From the NCBI RefSeq assembly GCF_002214485.1, contig NZ_CP015102.1, forward strand, positions 682,001 to 746,000: DNA of 64,000 nucleotides, written 5' to 3'. How positions within the stretch are numbered: the stretch's first letter is position 1; the number at the start of each line of letters is the position of its first letter. The notes beneath the pieces are model-generated. The model searched no databases, was not told the origin of the DNA, and was given only the letters and a program-made list of their open reading frames with translations. Position numbers and translations under genes: made by a program. The DNA is from Thermococcus pacificus. Lineage in GTDB: Archaea > Methanobacteriota_B > Thermococci > Thermococcales > Thermococcaceae. Positions 53,206 through 63,793 of the stretch are shown here, in pieces.

Positions 53206-53571
53206 ATGAAGCTCGATACTAAACAGCCGAGGAAGCAGAGGAAGTTCCTCCACACCGCTCCCCTTCACCTTAGGAGCAAGATAATGGCAGCCACCCTGAG
53301 CCCCGAGCTCAGGAACAAGTACGGCATAAGGAGCATCCCGATTAGGGTTGGCGACAAGGTTAGGGTCATGCGCGGCGACTTCAAGGGCAAGGAAGGCAAG
53401 GTCGTTGAGCTCGACCTCAAGAGGTACAGGATACACGTCGAGGGCGTCACCCACAAGAAGACCGACGGAACCGAGGTGTTCTACCCGCTCCACCCGTCGA
53501 ACGTTATGATAATCGAGCTCAACCTCGACGATGAGAAGAGGGAGAAGATAATTAGTAGGAGGGCTGGTTGA
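53206..53571 (+). CDS. rpl24: Large ribosomal subunit protein L24 (uL24)
   Basis: 121 residues with the KOW motif ([20 protein letters not shown]). ATG at 53206 is best spaced from GAGGTGAG; another ATG lies one codon upstream. Its stop overlaps the rps4e start. Confidence 0.97.
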   Translation: MKLDTKQPRKQRKFLHTAPLHLRSKIMAATLSPELRNKYGIRSIPIRVGDKVRVMRGDFKGKEGKVVELDLKRYRIHVEGVTHKKTDGTEVFYPLHPSNVMIIELNLDDEKREKIISRRAG

Positions 53572-54302
53572 TGGCGAGAAAAGGAGCTAAGAGGCACCTT
53601 AAGAGGCTTGCCGCTCCCACTCAGTGGTACATCCACAGGAAGGAGTACAAGTGGGCGGTCAGGCCGAGGCCGGGCCCGCACAGCATGAAGACCTCCATAC
53701 CGCTGCTCTACATAGTTAGGGACTACCTCGGCTACGCAAGGACCGCGAGAGAGGCGAGGAAGATCCTCAACGAGGGCAAGGTCCTCGTTGACGGCCGTGT
53801 TAGGAAGGACTACAAGTTCCCGGTCGGCATAATGGACGTCATATCCATCCCCGAGACCGGAGAGCACTACAGGGTCCTTCCAAACAGGATAGGAAAGCTC
53901 ATACTCCACCCGATAAGCGAGAAGGAAGCCAACATAAAGCCGCTCAGGATAAGCAACAAGCGCATGGTCAAGGGCGCGAAGGTTCAGCTCAACCTCCACG
54001 ACGGAAGCAACCACCTCGTCACCATGGACGAGAAGGACAGGTACATGACCGCTTACACCGTCCTCATGAAGGTCCCCGAGAGGGAGGTCATCGAGGTCCT
54101 CCCGTTTGAGGTTGGCTCCTACGTCTTCGTTACCCAAGGTAAGAACGTCGCGAGGAAGGGTAAGATCGTTGAGGTCAGGCAGTTCCCGATGGGATGGCCG
54201 GACGTCGTCACCATCGAGGACGAGAATGGTGAGCTCTTCGACACCCTGAAGGAGTACGCCTTCGTCGTTGGTAAGGACAAGCCGGAGATTTCCCTTCCGT
54301 GA
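53571..54302 (+). CDS. rps4e: Small ribosomal subunit protein S4e (eS4)
   Basis: 243 residues, archaeal/eukaryal-specific: S4-like RNA-binding part ([20 protein letters not shown]), central domain and C-terminal KOW ([20 protein letters not shown]). ATG at 53571 overlaps the rpl24 stop. Confidence 0.98.
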   Translation: MARKGAKRHLKRLAAPTQWYIHRKEYKWAVRPRPGPHSMKTSIPLLYIVRDYLGYARTAREARKILNEGKVLVDGRVRKDYKFPVGIMDVISIPETGEHYRVLPNRIGKLILHPISEKEANIKPLRISNKRMVKGAKVQLNLHDGSNHLVTMDEKDRYMTAYTVLMKVPEREVIEVLPFEVGSYVFVTQGKNVARKGKIVEVRQFPMGWPDVVTIEDENGELFDTLKEYAFVVGKDKPEISLP

Positions 54303-54313
54303 GGTGAGATGAG

Positions 54314-54865
54314 ATGCAGATCAACAGAGAGGCTATCCTTGCAGACTGGGAAGCTCACCCGATGAGGAAGCCCAGGATTGCCAAGGTCACCATAAACATT
54401 GGAGTTGGCGAGAGCGGTGAGCGCTTGACTAAGGCTGAGACGATGCTTGAGGGGCTCGTCGGCCAGAAGCCGATCAGGAGGAGGGCCAAGCAGACCAACA
54501 GGGACTTTGGAATCAGGCGCGGAGAGCCGATAGCAGTGAAGGTCACACTCCGCGGCGAGAAGGCCTATCAGATGCTCGACAGGCTCCTGGAAGCCGTTGA
54601 CAGGAAGCTCAATGTGAGCAACTTCGACGAGCACGGCAACTTCTGCTTTGGAATTCAGGAGCACATCAACATCCCGGGCGTCGAGTACGACCCCGAGATA
54701 GGAATCTTCGGTATGGACGTCTGCGTTACCCTCGAGAGACCTGGCTTCAGGGTCGCCAAGAGGAAGAGGCAGAGGAAGAAGCTCCCGACCAAGCACAAGC
54801 TGGCCAAAGAAGAAGGTATCGTCTTCGCTATTGAGGAGTTGAAGGCCAAGGTGGAGGGATTGTGA
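54314..54865 (+). CDS. rpl5: Large ribosomal subunit protein L5 (uL5)
   Basis: 183 residues; [20 protein letters not shown] and [20 protein letters not shown], then [20 protein letters not shown]. It binds 5S rRNA in the central protuberance. Confidence 0.98.
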   Translation: MQINREAILADWEAHPMRKPRIAKVTINIGVGESGERLTKAETMLEGLVGQKPIRRRAKQTNRDFGIRRGEPIAVKVTLRGEKAYQMLDRLLEAVDRKLNVSNFDEHGNFCFGIQEHINIPGVEYDPEIGIFGMDVCVTLERPGFRVAKRKRQRKKLPTKHKLAKEEGIVFAIEELKAKVEGL

Positions 54866-54866
54866 G

Positions 54867-55037
54867 ATGGCGAAGGCTGACTACAACAAGAGGAAGCCCA
54901 GGAAGTTTGGGAAGGGCGCGAGAAGGTGCGTGCGCTGCGGCCAGTACGGCCCGGTGATCAGGATACACGGCCTCATGCTCTGCAGACACTGCTTTAGAGA
55001 GATAGCCCCCAAACTGGGCTTTAAGAAGTACGAGTGA
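54867..55037 (+). CDS. rps14: Small ribosomal subunit protein S14, zinc type (uS14)
   Basis: A 56-residue gene between rpl5 and rps8, easy to miss by its size. The zinc knuckle is clear: CVRCGQYG, then [14 protein letters not shown], giving C-x2-C-x14-C-x2-C. The N-terminus [20 protein letters not shown] is basic. The ATG at 54867 is one base after the rpl5 stop. Confidence 0.96.
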   Translation: MAKADYNKRKPRKFGKGARRCVRCGQYGPVIRIHGLMLCRHCFREIAPKLGFKKYE

Positions 55038-55048
55038 GGTGAGATGAG

Positions 55049-55441
55049 ATGACTCTGCTTGATCCGCTGGCGAACGCTCTCTCCCACATAACCAACAGCG
55101 AGAGGGTTGGAAAGAAGGAGGTCTACCTCAAGCCGGCCTCCAAACTCATGGGAGAGGTCCTCAGGGTTATGCAGGAGAACGGCTACATCGGCGAGTTTGA
55201 GTTCATTGACGACGGAAGGGCCGGCATCTACAGGGTGCAGCTCATAGGTAAGATCAACAAGGCTGGAGCAATAAAGCCGCGCTTCCCGGTCAAGGCTAGG
55301 GAGTACGAGGCCTGGGAGAAGAGGTTCCTTCCGGCCTTCGAGTTCGGTATCCTCATAGTCTCGACCTCCCAGGGTGTTATGACCCACAAAGAGGCAATCG
55401 AGAAGGGAATTGGCGGCAGACTGATAGCCTACGTCTACTGA
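55049..55441 (+). CDS. rps8: Small ribosomal subunit protein S8 (uS8)
   Basis: 130 residues; [20 protein letters not shown], and the C-terminal [20 protein letters not shown], the conserved S8 segment that binds 16S helix 21. Confidence 0.98.
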   Translation: MTLLDPLANALSHITNSERVGKKEVYLKPASKLMGEVLRVMQENGYIGEFEFIDDGRAGIYRVQLIGKINKAGAIKPRFPVKAREYEAWEKRFLPAFEFGILIVSTSQGVMTHKEAIEKGIGGRLIAYVY

Positions 55442-55451
55442 GGTGAGAGAG

Positions 55452-56006
55452 ATGCCGATAGACGCGTGGGTAAGGGAAGAGGTTGAGATCCCAGAGGGCG
55501 TTGAAGTCACCGTTGAGAACAACGTTGTCAAGGTCAAAGGGCCCAAGGGCGAGCTTGAGAGGGAGTTCAGCTATCCGGGTGTCAAGATATTCACCGAGGA
55601 CGGCAAGGTCGTCGTCTTCAAGGAGTTCCCGAGGAGGAGGGACATAGCCATAGCGAGGACTTTTAGGGCGCACATAGCCAACATGATCAAGGGCGTCACG
55701 GAGGGCTTCACATACAAGCTGAAGGCCGTCTACAGCCACTTCCCCATGACCATAAAGGTCCAGGGGGACGAGGTACTCATAGAGAACTTCCTCGGTGAGA
55801 AGAATCCGAGGAGGGCCAAGATACTCCCCGGAGTCACCGTCAAGGTTCGCGGTCAGGAGGTCATCGTCGAGGGCATAGACAAAGAAGCTGTGGGCCAGAC
55901 CGCTGCCAACATCGAACAGGCTACGAGGATAACCAAGTGGGACAGGCGCGTCTTCCAGGATGGAGTTTACATCGTTGAGAAGGCTGGCAAGCCGATAAGG
56001 TTCTGA
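55452..56006 (+). CDS. rpl6: Large ribosomal subunit protein L6 (uL6)
   Basis: 184 residues, two related domains: [20 protein letters not shown] and [23 protein letters not shown] at 55452 follows GAGGTGAGAG; an in-frame GTG at 55443 is less likely. Confidence 0.98.
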   Translation: MPIDAWVREEVEIPEGVEVTVENNVVKVKGPKGELEREFSYPGVKIFTEDGKVVVFKEFPRRRDIAIARTFRAHIANMIKGVTEGFTYKLKAVYSHFPMTIKVQGDEVLIENFLGEKNPRRAKILPGVTVKVRGQEVIVEGIDKEAVGQTAANIEQATRITKWDRRVFQDGVYIVEKAGKPIRF

Positions 56007-56016
56007 GGTGTGAGAA

Positions 56017-56397
56017 ATGAACGAGAAGGCGAGACTCCTTAGGATAAGGGCCAGGATCAAGAGGAAGAAGCCCCGCTTCCTTCGCCAGGAGTGGTGGCGC
56101 TATCCGAAGTTCAAGAACAACCCCAAGTGGAGAAGGCCTAAGGGAATCGACAGCAAGATGAGGCTCAAGAAGAAGGGCAAGCCGCGCTCACCGAGCATAG
56201 GCTGGAGTTCACCCAGGGCCGTTCGCGGACTCCACCCGAGCGGCTATGAGGAGGTTCTCGTCCACAACGTCAGAGAGCTTGAGGCCATCGACCCGAGCAG
56301 GCAGGCGGCGAGGATAGCAAGAACCGTCGGCGCGAGGAAGAGAGAGGCCATACTTGCCAAGGCCAAGGAGCTTGGAGTGAAGGTACTCAACCCGTGA
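56017..56397 (+). CDS. rpl32e: Large ribosomal subunit protein L32e (eL32)
   Basis: 126 residues; [20 protein letters not shown] and [20 protein letters not shown] are the eL32 hallmarks. Archaeal/eukaryal-specific, inserted between L6 and L19e as usual. Confidence 0.97.
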   Translation: MNEKARLLRIRARIKRKKPRFLRQEWWRYPKFKNNPKWRRPKGIDSKMRLKKKGKPRSPSIGWSSPRAVRGLHPSGYEEVLVHNVRELEAIDPSRQAARIARTVGARKREAILAKAKELGVKVLNP

Positions 56398-56407
56398 GGT
56401 GGGGCTT

Positions 56408-56854
56408 ATGCTCAAGATGCAGAGAAGGATTGCCGCTGATTTGTTGAAGTGCGGTGAGAACAGGGTCTGGATAGACCCGGAGAGGATAGACGACGTGGCC
56501 GCCGCTATAACCAGAGAGGACGTCAAGAGGCTCATCAACGACGGCGTCATAAAGAAGAAGCCCATCAAGGGCCAGAGCAGGGCCAGGGCAAGGGCATTCC
56601 AGGAGGCCCGGAAGAAGGGCAGGCACCGCGGCCCGGGAAGCAAGAAGGGTAAGAAGACAGCCAGGATGGGCAAGAAGGAGCGCTGGATGATGACCATAAG
56701 GGCCCTCAGGAAGGAGCTCAGGAAGCTCAAGGCCGAGGGCAAGCTCGACGAGCACACCTACAGGAGACTCTACATCAGGGCCAAGGGCGGCCAGTTCAAG
56801 AACAAGAGGCAGCTCTACATGTTCATGCAGGAGCACGGTATCTTGAAGGAGTGA
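56408..56854 (+). CDS. rpl19e: Large ribosomal subunit protein L19e (eL19)
   Basis: 148 residues, very basic and helical; [40 protein letters not shown] and the [17 protein letters not shown] region. ATG at 56408 follows GAGGTGGGG. Confidence 0.97.
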   Translation: MLKMQRRIAADLLKCGENRVWIDPERIDDVAAAITREDVKRLINDGVIKKKPIKGQSRARARAFQEARKKGRHRGPGSKKGKKTARMGKKERWMMTIRALRKELRKLKAEGKLDEHTYRRLYIRAKGGQFKNKRQLYMFMQEHGILKE

Positions 56855-56864
56855 GGTGAGAGAG

Positions 56865-57470
56865 ATGGCACACGGACCGAGGTATAGGGTTCCGTTCAGA
56901 AGGAGGAGAGAGGGTAAGACTAACTATCACAAGAGGCTCGCGCTCCTCAAGTCCGGCAAGCCCAGGCTTGTCGTGAGGAAGACCCTCAACCACCACATAG
57001 CGCAGATAGTCGTTTACGACCCCAAGGGCGACAGGACCCTCGTTTCCGCCCACACCAGGGAGCTCATGAGGGACTTCGGCTGGAAGGGTCACGGCGGCAA
57101 CACCCCGTCGGCTTACCTGCTCGGTCTCCTCATAGGTTACAAGGCCAAGAAGGCCGGCATCGAGGAGGCCATCCTCGACATAGGCCTTCACCCGCCGACC
57201 AAGGGAAGCTCAATCTTCGCAGTCCTCAAGGGTGCCGTTGACGCTGGACTCAACGTTCCTCACAGCGAGGAGATCTACCCTGAGGACTACAGGATAAACG
57301 GCGAGCACGTTGCCAACTACGCCAAGGCACTCAAGGAGGAGGACGAGAGCCTGTATAGGAAGCAGTTCGGCGGTTACCTCGTGAGGGGCCTCGAGCCCGA
57401 GAAGCTCCCCGAGCACTTTGAAGAGGTTAAGGCCAAGATAATCGAGAAGTTTGAGGGGGCGAGAGAATGA
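56865..57470 (+). CDS. rpl18: Large ribosomal subunit protein L18 (uL18)
   Basis: 201 residues (archaeal long form), 5S rRNA-binding: [40 protein letters not shown] and [20 protein letters not shown]. The stop overlaps the rps5 ATG. Confidence 0.98.
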   Translation: MAHGPRYRVPFRRRREGKTNYHKRLALLKSGKPRLVVRKTLNHHIAQIVVYDPKGDRTLVSAHTRELMRDFGWKGHGGNTPSAYLLGLLIGYKAKKAGIEEAILDIGLHPPTKGSSIFAVLKGAVDAGLNVPHSEEIYPEDYRINGEHVANYAKALKEEDESLYRKQFGGYLVRGLEPEKLPEHFEEVKAKIIEKFEGARE

Positions 57471-58174
57471 GCGACCCGAGAGAGATGGCCCAGCGCGTTC
57501 TTGAGGAGTGGGAGCCGAGGACCAAGCTCGGCAAGCTTGTCAAGGAGGGCCAGATAACTGACATTCACGAGATATTCAGGAAGGGCTACCAGATAAAGGA
57601 GCCCGAGATAGTCGATGTCCTCCTTCCGGAGGTCAACCTCAGGGAGAACCAGGAAGTGCTCGACATAGCCCTGACCGTGAGAATGACCGACAGCGGCAGG
57701 AGGATCCGCTTCAGGGTTCTTGCCGCTGTGGGCAACAGGGACGGCTACGTCGGCCTTGGAATCGGCCACGGCAAGGAGGTTGGAATAGCCATCAGGAAGG
57801 CCATTGACTATGCAAAGATGAACATCATCGAGATCAAGCGCGGCTGTGGAAGCTGGGAGTGTAGGTGCAGGAGGCCGCACTCAATCCCGTTCGCCGTCGA
57901 GGGCAAGGAGGGTAGCGTTAAGGTCAAGCTCATGCCGGGACCGCGTGGTCTTGGACTGGTCATCGGTGACGTCGGCAAGAAGATCCTTTCCCTGGCCGGC
58001 GTTCAGGACGTCTGGTCCCAGACCCTCGGTGAGACGAGAACCACCGTTAACTTCGCCAAGGCCGTTTTCAACGCGCTCTACAACACCAACAGCGTCGCCG
58101 TCAAGCCAGAGGACATCGAGCGCTACGGCATAATCGTCGGAAGGGAGATGTCAGCGAACTTCCAGGTTGAGTGA
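57467..58174 (+). CDS. rps5: Small ribosomal subunit protein S5 (uS5)
   Basis: 235 residues: S5 double-stranded RNA-binding domain ([40 protein letters not shown]) and C-terminal domain with [20 protein letters not shown]. It shapes the mRNA entry and decoding accuracy. Confidence 0.98.
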   Translation: MSDPREMAQRVLEEWEPRTKLGKLVKEGQITDIHEIFRKGYQIKEPEIVDVLLPEVNLRENQEVLDIALTVRMTDSGRRIRFRVLAAVGNRDGYVGLGIGHGKEVGIAIRKAIDYAKMNIIEIKRGCGSWECRCRRPHSIPFAVEGKEGSVKVKLMPGPRGLGLVIGDVGKKILSLAGVQDVWSQTLGETRTTVNFAKAVFNALYNTNSVAVKPEDIERYGIIVGREMSANFQVE

Positions 58175-58185
58175 GGTGAGAGGAG

Positions 58186-58653
58186 ATGGCTAAGTTAGCG
58201 CTCATCAGGCTTAGGAGCGGGATAAGGGCGAAGGGTGAAGTGAGGGATACCCTCGCCATGCTCCGCCTCCACAGAATAAACCACCTCGTCCTCGTCGACG
58301 ACACCCCGAGCTACAAGGGTATGGTTCAGAAGGTCAAGGACTACATAACCTGGGGCGAGATCAACAAGGAGACCCTTGCGGAGCTCATCAGGAAGCGCGG
58401 CAGGCTCATCGGCAACAAGCCTGTCACTGATGAGTACGTCAAGGAGAAGCTCGGAATGACCATCGACGAGTTCGCCGAGAAGGTGGTCAGCGGCGAGATG
58501 AAGCTCACTGACCTCCCGAACATCAAGCCCGTCTTCAGGCTCCACCCGCCGAGGGGAGGACTTAAGGGTAGCAAGAAGCGCAGCTTCAAGGAAGGCGGGG
58601 CGCTCGGCTATCGCGGCGAGAAGATAAACGAGCTCATTGAGAGAATGCTCTGA
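58186..58653 (+). CDS. rpl30: Large ribosomal subunit protein L30 (uL30)
   Basis: 155 residues (archaeal long form): [40 protein letters not shown] and [20 protein letters not shown]. It ends 11 nt before rpl15. Confidence 0.97.
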   Translation: MAKLALIRLRSGIRAKGEVRDTLAMLRLHRINHLVLVDDTPSYKGMVQKVKDYITWGEINKETLAELIRKRGRLIGNKPVTDEYVKEKLGMTIDEFAEKVVSGEMKLTDLPNIKPVFRLHPPRGGLKGSKKRSFKEGGALGYRGEKINELIERML

Positions 58654-58664
58654 GGTGGCGAGAG

Positions 58665-59111
58665 ATGATAAGGAGAAAGAAGAAGGTTAGGAAGCTCCGC
58701 GGAAGTCACACTCACGGATGGGGTTGCAAGAAGAAGCACCGCGGCGGTGGAAGCAAGGGTGGTAAGGGAATGGCTGGAACCGGAAAGAGGAAGGATCAGA
58801 AGTTCACCTGGACCATCAAGTACGCCCCCGACCACCTCGGCAAGCGCGGCTTCCACAGGCCCAAAGCGGTTCAGTACACTCCGCAGACCATAAACCTCAG
58901 CGACATCGACGAGAACCTCCAGCTCTTCCTCGACGCTGGAATAGCCTACGAGGAGGAAGGGAAGATAATCGTCGACACCACCCAGCTCGGCGTCGACAAG
59001 GTTCTTGGAACTGGCAGGCTCACCAGACCTCTGGTCATCAAGGCCTACTACGTCACCCCGAAGGCCGAGGAGAAGATCAAGGCCGTTGGCGGCGAGGTTC
59101 TCCTCGCCTGA
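58665..59111 (+). CDS. rpl15: Large ribosomal subunit protein L15 (uL15)
   Basis: 148 residues; [20 protein letters not shown] with the Gly-rich [21 protein letters not shown]-terminal extension that reaches into 23S rRNA, and a globular C-terminus. Last ribosomal gene before secY. Confidence 0.98.
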   Translation: MIRRKKKVRKLRGSHTHGWGCKKKHRGGGSKGGKGMAGTGKRKDQKFTWTIKYAPDHLGKRGFHRPKAVQYTPQTINLSDIDENLQLFLDAGIAYEEEGKIIVDTTQLGVDKVLGTGRLTRPLVIKAYYVTPKAEEKIKAVGGEVLLA

Positions 59112-59144
59112 TTCCTTTAATTTAACTTCTGGCGGGTGTTAATC

Positions 59145-60593
59145 ATGGGGAAAGCAAGGGACATCATCTACGCCCTGGAAAGATACTTTCCTGAGGTTGA
59201 GAGGCCCAAGAGGCACGTACCCCTCAAAGAGAAATTCATGTGGACCGGACTTGCCCTGCTGCTCTACTTCGTACTCGCCGAAATTCCGCTTTACGGAATT
59301 CCGGAGAACATCCAGGACTACTTCGCCACTCTGAGGTTCGTGCTTGCCGGAAGGAGCGGTTCTCTTCTTACCCTCGGTATCGGCCCCATCGTTACCGCGA
59401 GTATCATCATGCAGCTTCTCGTCGGGTCTGAAATCGTTCACCTCGATCTCTCAAATCACGAGGATAGGAGGTTTTATCAGGCCGCCCAGAAGCTCTTTGC
59501 AGTCTTCATGAGCTTCTTTGAGGCCGCCATATACGTCTTCGCCGGTGCGTTTGGGAAGGTTGATACGGGAATAGGAGCGTTCCAGACGGTTTCCACACCA
59601 GGAGGTGCCGTCTACATAGGGTTAGGCCTTGGAATACTCATCATACTCCAGCTCGGCTTTGCATCGACCCTGCTCATCCTCCTCGATGAGCTGGTCAGCA
59701 AGTGGGGCATAGGGAGCGGTATCAGCCTCTTCATCGCCGCGGGTGTTTCCCAGACGGTCATTGTCAAGTCCCTTAACCCGTTTACCACCAGTCAGTACAT
59801 CGACCCGGTTACGGGCGGTCCCGCCATTATCGGTGCCATTCCGGCGTTCATACAGCACCTCATCCACGGCGATCTAACGGGAGCCCTCTACAGGGGCACA
59901 CTACCCGACATAATGGACGTTCTGGCAACCATAGTAGTGTTCCTCGTCGTCGTTTACCTCGAGAGCATGCGCGTTGAGATACCCCTCAGCTATGGCCGCG
60001 TCACAGTCCGCGGAAGGTATCCGATAAGGTTCATGTACGTGAGCAACATACCCATCATCCTAACCTTCGCCCTTTACGCCAACGTCCAGCTCTGGGCCAG
60101 GCTCCTTAACAACTACGGCTATACCTTCCTCGGAACCTTTGACCAGAACGGTAACCCACTGAGCGGTCTCGTCACGTACCTCTACCCGCCCAGAGACATC
60201 TACCACGTCATAGCTGATCCTGGAAGGGCCCTCGTCTACGCTCTGATGACGATATTCTGGGCCATAATATTCGGGTTCCTATGGGTCGAGCTGACGGGCC
60301 TCGACGCCAAAAGTATAGCCAGACAGCTCCAGAACGCTGGACTTCAGATACCCGGATTCAGGAGGGATCCGAGAATACTCGAAAGGGTGCTCAACAGGTA
60401 CATACCATACGTTACATTCTGGGGTTCCTTCACCCTGGCAATCGTGGCGGTGCTCGCAGACTTCCTCGGCGCCCTCGGTACGGGAACTGGAATACTGCTT
60501 ACGGTCGGCATCCTCTACAGGTTCTACGAGGAGATAGCCAGAGAGCAGGCGACGGAGATGTTCCCGGCGTTGAGGAAGTTCTTCACCAAGTGA
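59145..60593 (+). CDS. secY: Preprotein translocase subunit SecY
   Basis: Channel of the Sec translocon in the cytoplasmic membrane. The 482 residues form ten transmembrane helices with a plug region after TM1 ([20 protein letters not shown]), [16 protein letters not shown] in TM2-3 and the cytosolic loops that bind the ribosome. An extended periplasmic-side loop between TM7 and TM8 (about [20 protein letters not shown]) is as in other Thermococcales. T-rich CTTTCTTTTTTTCAC follows the stop and may end transcription. Confidence 0.97.
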   Translation: MGKARDIIYALERYFPEVERPKRHVPLKEKFMWTGLALLLYFVLAEIPLYGIPENIQDYFATLRFVLAGRSGSLLTLGIGPIVTASIIMQLLVGSEIVHLDLSNHEDRRFYQAAQKLFAVFMSFFEAAIYVFAGAFGKVDTGIGAFQTVSTPGGAVYIGLGLGILIILQLGFASTLLILLDELVSKWGIGSGISLFIAAGVSQTVIVKSLNPFTTSQYIDPVTGGPAIIGAIPAFIQHLIHGDLTGALYRGTLPDIMDVLATIVVFLVVVYLESMRVEIPLSYGRVTVRGRYPIRFMYVSNIPIILTFALYANVQLWARLLNNYGYTFLGTFDQNGNPLSGLVTYLYPPRDIYHVIADPGRALVYALMTIFWAIIFGFLWVELTGLDAKSIARQLQNAGLQIPGFRRDPRILERVLNRYIPYVTFWGSFTLAIVAVLADFLGALGTGTGILLTVGILYRFYEEIAREQATEMFPALRKFFTK

Positions 60594-60610
60594 GCACTTT
60601 CTTTTTTTCA

Positions 60611-60624
60611 CAAAACCTTTTAAA
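60611..60624 (+). promoter_or_regulatory. Promoter before adkA
   Basis: CAAAACC (BRE-like) followed by TTTTAAA at 60618-60624, placing a start near 60647. With the T-run just after secY (about 60598-60609), the superoperon probably ends at secY and a new unit begins here. Confidence 0.6.
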
Positions 60625-60668
60625 CCTGGTTCGGTTATTTCTTCCAGAAACCTTCCTGGGTGAGCGCG

Positions 60669-61259
60669 ATGCCGTTTGTGGTCATGATAACAGGGATTCC
60701 AGGGGTGGGTAAGAGCACTATCACTCGACTGGCACTCAAGAAGTCCCGTGCCAAGTTCAGGCTGGTCAATTTCGGGGACCTTATGTTCGATGAGGCGCTG
60801 AAATCTGGGCTGGTGAAGCACAGGGACGAGATGAGGAAGCTCAACCCCAACGTCCAGAAGGAGCTTCAGCTAAAGGCCGCGAGGAGAATAGTTGAGATAT
60901 CCCAGAGTGAGCCGGTGCTCATAGACACCCACGCCACCATAAGGACTCCAGTCGGCTACCTGCTTGGTTTCCCCAGGGAGGTTATAGAAATCATAAACCC
61001 CAACTTCATAGTGATAATAGAAGCGAATCCAAGCGAGATACTTGGAAGGCGCCTCCGTGACCTGAAGCGCGACCGTGATGTTGAAACGGAGGAGCAGATA
61101 CAGAGGCACCAGGACTTGAACCGCGCGGCGGCTGTGAGCTACGCTATGCACTCAAACGCGCTCATAAAGATTATTGAGAACCACGAGGACAAGGGCCTTG
61201 AGGAGGCCGTCCACGAGCTTGTTGAAGTGCTTGACCTGGCGGTGGGAGAATATGATTGA
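60669..61259 (+). CDS. adkA: Archaeal adenylate kinase
   Basis: Interconverts ATP and AMP with two ADP. The 196-residue archaeal-type enzyme has P-loop [32 protein letters not shown] and the lid region [20 protein letters not shown]. It differs from the bacterial adk family. ATG at 60669 follows GGGTGAGC. It overlaps the DUF106 gene by 8 nt. Confidence 0.95.
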   Translation: MPFVVMITGIPGVGKSTITRLALKKSRAKFRLVNFGDLMFDEALKSGLVKHRDEMRKLNPNVQKELQLKAARRIVEISQSEPVLIDTHATIRTPVGYLLGFPREVIEIINPNFIVIIEANPSEILGRRLRDLKRDRDVETEEQIQRHQDLNRAAAVSYAMHSNALIKIIENHEDKGLEEAVHELVEVLDLAVGEYD

Positions 61260-61779
61260 GGGGATATACTCTTTCCTTGACAGTGTATTTGGACCGCTCA
61301 TACAGGCGTACCACCCGATAGTGGTGGTCACGATAGCAGGTGCCATACTCGGTGTCTTCTTTACTCTCATGAACTACTTCCTGGTGGATCAGGAGAAGAC
61401 GAAGCTCCTTCAGAAGAAGAGCAAGGAGTTCCAGAAGAAATACCGGGAGGCCCAGGCATCAAAGGACGAAAAGAAGCTCAGAAAGCTTCAGCAGGAGCAG
61501 ATGGAGCTTATGAGGCTCCAGAGTGAGGTAATGAAGGACACAATGTTCAAGGTTACCCTTCTGACCCTGCCGATATTCTGGATATTCTTCGGCTGGCTCA
61601 GGAGATGGTACGTTGAAGTCGGCATAGCCAAGGCCCCGTTTAATTTCTTCGTGTTTGACTGGTTCCACAGGATGTATCACTCGGGTCTGCCAGCGAGCGA
61701 ACTCGGCTACATCGGATGGTACTTCCTGACAAGCTATGCCGTTGGCATGATACTTAGGAAGCTCCTTGATATGAGTTAA
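61252..61779 (+). CDS. DUF106 membrane protein (archaeal Oxa1/EMC3/YidC-like insertase)
   Basis: Membrane insertase-like protein of the Oxa1 superfamily. The 175 residues have an N-terminal TM helix ([20 protein letters not shown]), a long cytosolic coiled coil ([34 protein letters not shown]) and two more TM helices. The gene order secY-adkA-DUF106-L34e is conserved in archaea. ATG at 61252 follows GGTGGGAGAAT inside the adkA end. Confidence 0.9.
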   Translation: MIEGIYSFLDSVFGPLIQAYHPIVVVTIAGAILGVFFTLMNYFLVDQEKTKLLQKKSKEFQKKYREAQASKDEKKLRKLQQEQMELMRLQSEVMKDTMFKVTLLTLPIFWIFFGWLRRWYVEVGIAKAPFNFFVFDWFHRMYHSGLPASELGYIGWYFLTSYAVGMILRKLLDMS

Positions 61780-61782
61780 ATT

Positions 61783-61791
61783 TAAAAACGA
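61783..61791 (+). promoter_or_regulatory. TATA box before rpl34e
   Basis: TTTAAAAAC, about 39 nt before the rpl34e ATG, right after the DUF106 stop. GAGGTGAGAGG precedes the ATG. Confidence 0.5.
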
Positions 61792-61821
61792 TTCCCAAAA
61801 AGGAAAGCCGAGGTGAGAGGA

Positions 61822-62094
61822 ATGAAGCCTATGTACAGGTCAAGGTCATGGAAGAGGAAATACGTCAGGACTCCGGGTGGAAGGACGGTCATACACTTCG
61901 AGAGGAGGAAGCCAAAGGTTGCCCACTGTGCCATGTGCGGAAGGCCGCTCAACGGCGTCCCGCGTGGAAGGCCCAGTGAACTCAGGAAGCTCCCGAAGAC
62001 CGCAAAGAGGCCGGAGAGGCCCTACCCGAACCTCTGCCCGAGCTGCATGAGGAAGGTCATGAAGGCCCAGGTCAGGGCCGGCATTGCCCTCTGA
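61822..62094 (+). CDS. rpl34e: Large ribosomal subunit protein L34e (eL34)
   Basis: 90 residues with a zinc ribbon: [10 protein letters not shown] and [11 protein letters not shown]. The [20 protein letters not shown] start is typical. ATG at 61822 follows GAGGTGAGAGG. Confidence 0.96.
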   Translation: MKPMYRSRSWKRKYVRTPGGRTVIHFERRKPKVAHCAMCGRPLNGVPRGRPSELRKLPKTAKRPERPYPNLCPSCMRKVMKAQVRAGIAL

Positions 62095-62104
62095 AGGTGT
62101 TTCC

Positions 62105-62698
62105 ATGCCGAAGGGCTGCCTCGTCATCACAGTCAGCGGCTTAGCCGGTTCGGGAACCACAACCCTATGCAGGAATCTTGCCAGGCACTACGGGTTCAAG
62201 CACATATACGCGGGACTCATCTTCCGCCAGATGGCGAAGGAGAGGGGAATGACCCTGCAGGAGTTTCAGGAGTACGCCGAACTTCACCCTGAGATAGACA
62301 GGGAGGTTGACAGGAGACAGGTTGAGGCAGCCAAAGAGTGTAACGTCGTTATAGAGGGCCGCCTGGCCGGCTGGATGGTAAAGGAAGCTGATCTGAGAAT
62401 ATGGCTCGACGCGCCCATAATGGAGCGCGCCAAGAGGGTTGCCAGGCGGGAAGGCATCTCCGTTGAGGAGGCCTTCGTTCAAATTGCCGAGAGAGAAAAG
62501 AGCAACAGGAAAAGGTATTTAAACCTCTACGGGATTGACATCGACGACAAGTCGATTTACGATTTAATCATTAATACGGCCCACTGGAATCCTGATGGCG
62601 TCTTCGCCATTGTGAAGGCCGCCATCGACCACCTGTACCCCGACGGTGACGCGGGGTCGGGTTCAAACCCGGGCAACAAAAAAGCGGAGGTGGTATGA
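62105..62698 (+). CDS. cmk: Cytidylate kinase
   Basis: Phosphorylates CMP and dCMP with ATP. The 197 residues carry the P-loop ITVSGLAGSGTTTLCRNLAR typical of archaeal cmk, and VVIEGRLAGWMVKEADLRIW, then RYLNLYGIDIDDKSIYDLII. The last 20 residues (after DHLYPDGD) form an unusual Gly/Ser/Asn tail. ATG at 62105 follows GAAGGTGTTTCC. It ends one base before the rpl14e start. Confidence 0.94.
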   Translation: MPKGCLVITVSGLAGSGTTTLCRNLARHYGFKHIYAGLIFRQMAKERGMTLQEFQEYAELHPEIDREVDRRQVEAAKECNVVIEGRLAGWMVKEADLRIWLDAPIMERAKRVARREGISVEEAFVQIAEREKSNRKRYLNLYGIDIDDKSIYDLIINTAHWNPDGVFAIVKAAIDHLYPDGDAGSGSNPGNKKAEVV

Positions 62699-62950
62699 AT
62701 GCCTGCTATGGAAGTTGGAAGGCTTGCCGTTGTTATCGCCGGCAGGAGGGCCGGCCAGAAGGTCGTCGTTGTTGACGTCATTGACAGGAACTTCGTCCTC
62801 GTTACCGGCGCTGGCCTCAACAAGGTCAAGCGCAGGAGGATGAACGTCAAGCACCTCGAGCCCCTTCCGGAGAAGGTCAACATTGAGCGCGGCGCCGACG
62901 ACGAGGCCGTCAAGGCCGCTCTCGAGCAGGCTGGAATAAGCCTTGAGTGA
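62699..62950 (+). CDS. rpl14e: Large ribosomal subunit protein L14e (eL14)
   Basis: 83 residues with a KOW-type barrel: [40 protein letters not shown] and [20 protein letters not shown] at 62699 or 62708 could start it. It lies in the conserved adkA-cmk-truB neighbourhood, though an SDR gene separates it from truB here. Confidence 0.95.
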   Translation: MPAMEVGRLAVVIAGRRAGQKVVVVDVIDRNFVLVTGAGLNKVKRRRMNVKHLEPLPEKVNIERGADDEAVKAALEQAGISLE

Positions 62951-62953
62951 TAC

Positions 62954-62970
62954 AGCGGCCTTCGGCCGCT
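62954..62970 (+). terminator. Hairpin after rpl14e
   Basis: AGCGGCC-TTC-GGCCGCT four bases after the rpl14e stop, followed by TCTTAACTTCTC. It may end or protect the ribosomal transcript before the SDR gene. Confidence 0.45.
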
Positions 62971-63024
62971 TCTTAACTTCTCAACGCTTTTAAGTCCTTG
63001 TTCTCAAGTTTTCATGGTGGTTTC

Positions 63025-63735
63025 ATGAAAACTGCACTTATAACAGGCCCAACTGGTGGACTTGGGAGACTCCTTGTTGAGAAGCTCATTGAGAGGGGCT
63101 ATAGGGTTGTTGGTGTGGCCAGAAATGAGGAGAAGCTTCGTAAACTCCGGGATGAGTTACTGTCCTTTGAATACATAGTCGCAGATCTGAGTAAGGAGAA
63201 TTTTTCGGATACAGTCCTGGAAGGGCTTGGGAGGCTCGGTGTTGAAAGAGTTGACCTTCTTGTAAACAACGCGGGTTTCGCTTTGAGGAAACCCCTTCTT
63301 GAGCACTCAAGGGAGGAGCTGGAGAACCTGTTCAGGGTAAACACCCTCGCGCCCGTGGAGCTCACGAAGGCTCTCATCCCAATGCTCCCAAAGGGCTCGA
63401 CCGTAGTGTTCGTAATCAGCGGTGTTGCCTTCATCAGCGTCCCTGAACTGCCATCCTACTGCGCCGCCAAGGCCGCGCTCCACTATCTAACCATAAACCT
63501 TGAGCGGGAGCTAGGGGCTAGGGGAATCCATGTCATGAGGGTGTACCCCAAGCAGGTTAAGACAAGTTTCTGGAATGGTAGGGTCCCGAAGGGCTCAATA
63601 GAGCCCCAAAGAGTCGTGGATGCTATACTGAGAGGGCTCGATAAGGGCAAAAGGGAAGTCTTCGTGCCCGGCTATCTGAAGCTTGTTAAGTACCTGCCCA
63701 ACTGGCCGGTCTTCACATACCACTTCAAATACTAG
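63025..63735 (+). CDS. Short-chain dehydrogenase/reductase
   Basis: A 236-residue SDR. The NAD(P) motif is TGPTGGLGRLLVEKL, then NNAGFA, the catalytic Ser in VISGVAFISVP and YCAAK (Y-x3-K). VGVARNEEKL with a basic Arg after strand 2 suggests NADP(H) preference. It has its own TATA (TTTTAAG at 62988-62994) and lies between rpl14e and truB. The C-terminal half lacks the usual substrate-loop motifs, so the substrate is unknown. Confidence 0.87.
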   Translation: MKTALITGPTGGLGRLLVEKLIERGYRVVGVARNEEKLRKLRDELLSFEYIVADLSKENFSDTVLEGLGRLGVERVDLLVNNAGFALRKPLLEHSREELENLFRVNTLAPVELTKALIPMLPKGSTVVFVISGVAFISVPELPSYCAAKAALHYLTINLERELGARGIHVMRVYPKQVKTSFWNGRVPKGSIEPQRVVDAILRGLDKGKREVFVPGYLKLVKYLPNWPVFTYHFKY

Positions 63736-63741
63736 CTCAGG

Positions 63742-63749
63742 TTTATAAA
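63742..63749 (+). promoter_or_regulatory. TATA box of truB/cbf5
   Basis: TTTATAAA, 45-52 nt upstream of the ATG at 63794, placing transcription start near 63771. GGTGATGCTC precedes the ATG. Confidence 0.6.
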
Positions 63750-63793
63750 CTCGAAGACTAAATTAGGGCGATAACGCTCACCGGGTGATGCTC

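Noticed and set aside
62650-62685. GGGTTCAAACCCGGGC near the end of cmk looks like a tRNA T-arm
   Set aside because: The loop is one base short and no acceptor, D or anticodon stems can be paired upstream or downstream. It reads in frame as the SGSNPGN tail of cmk.
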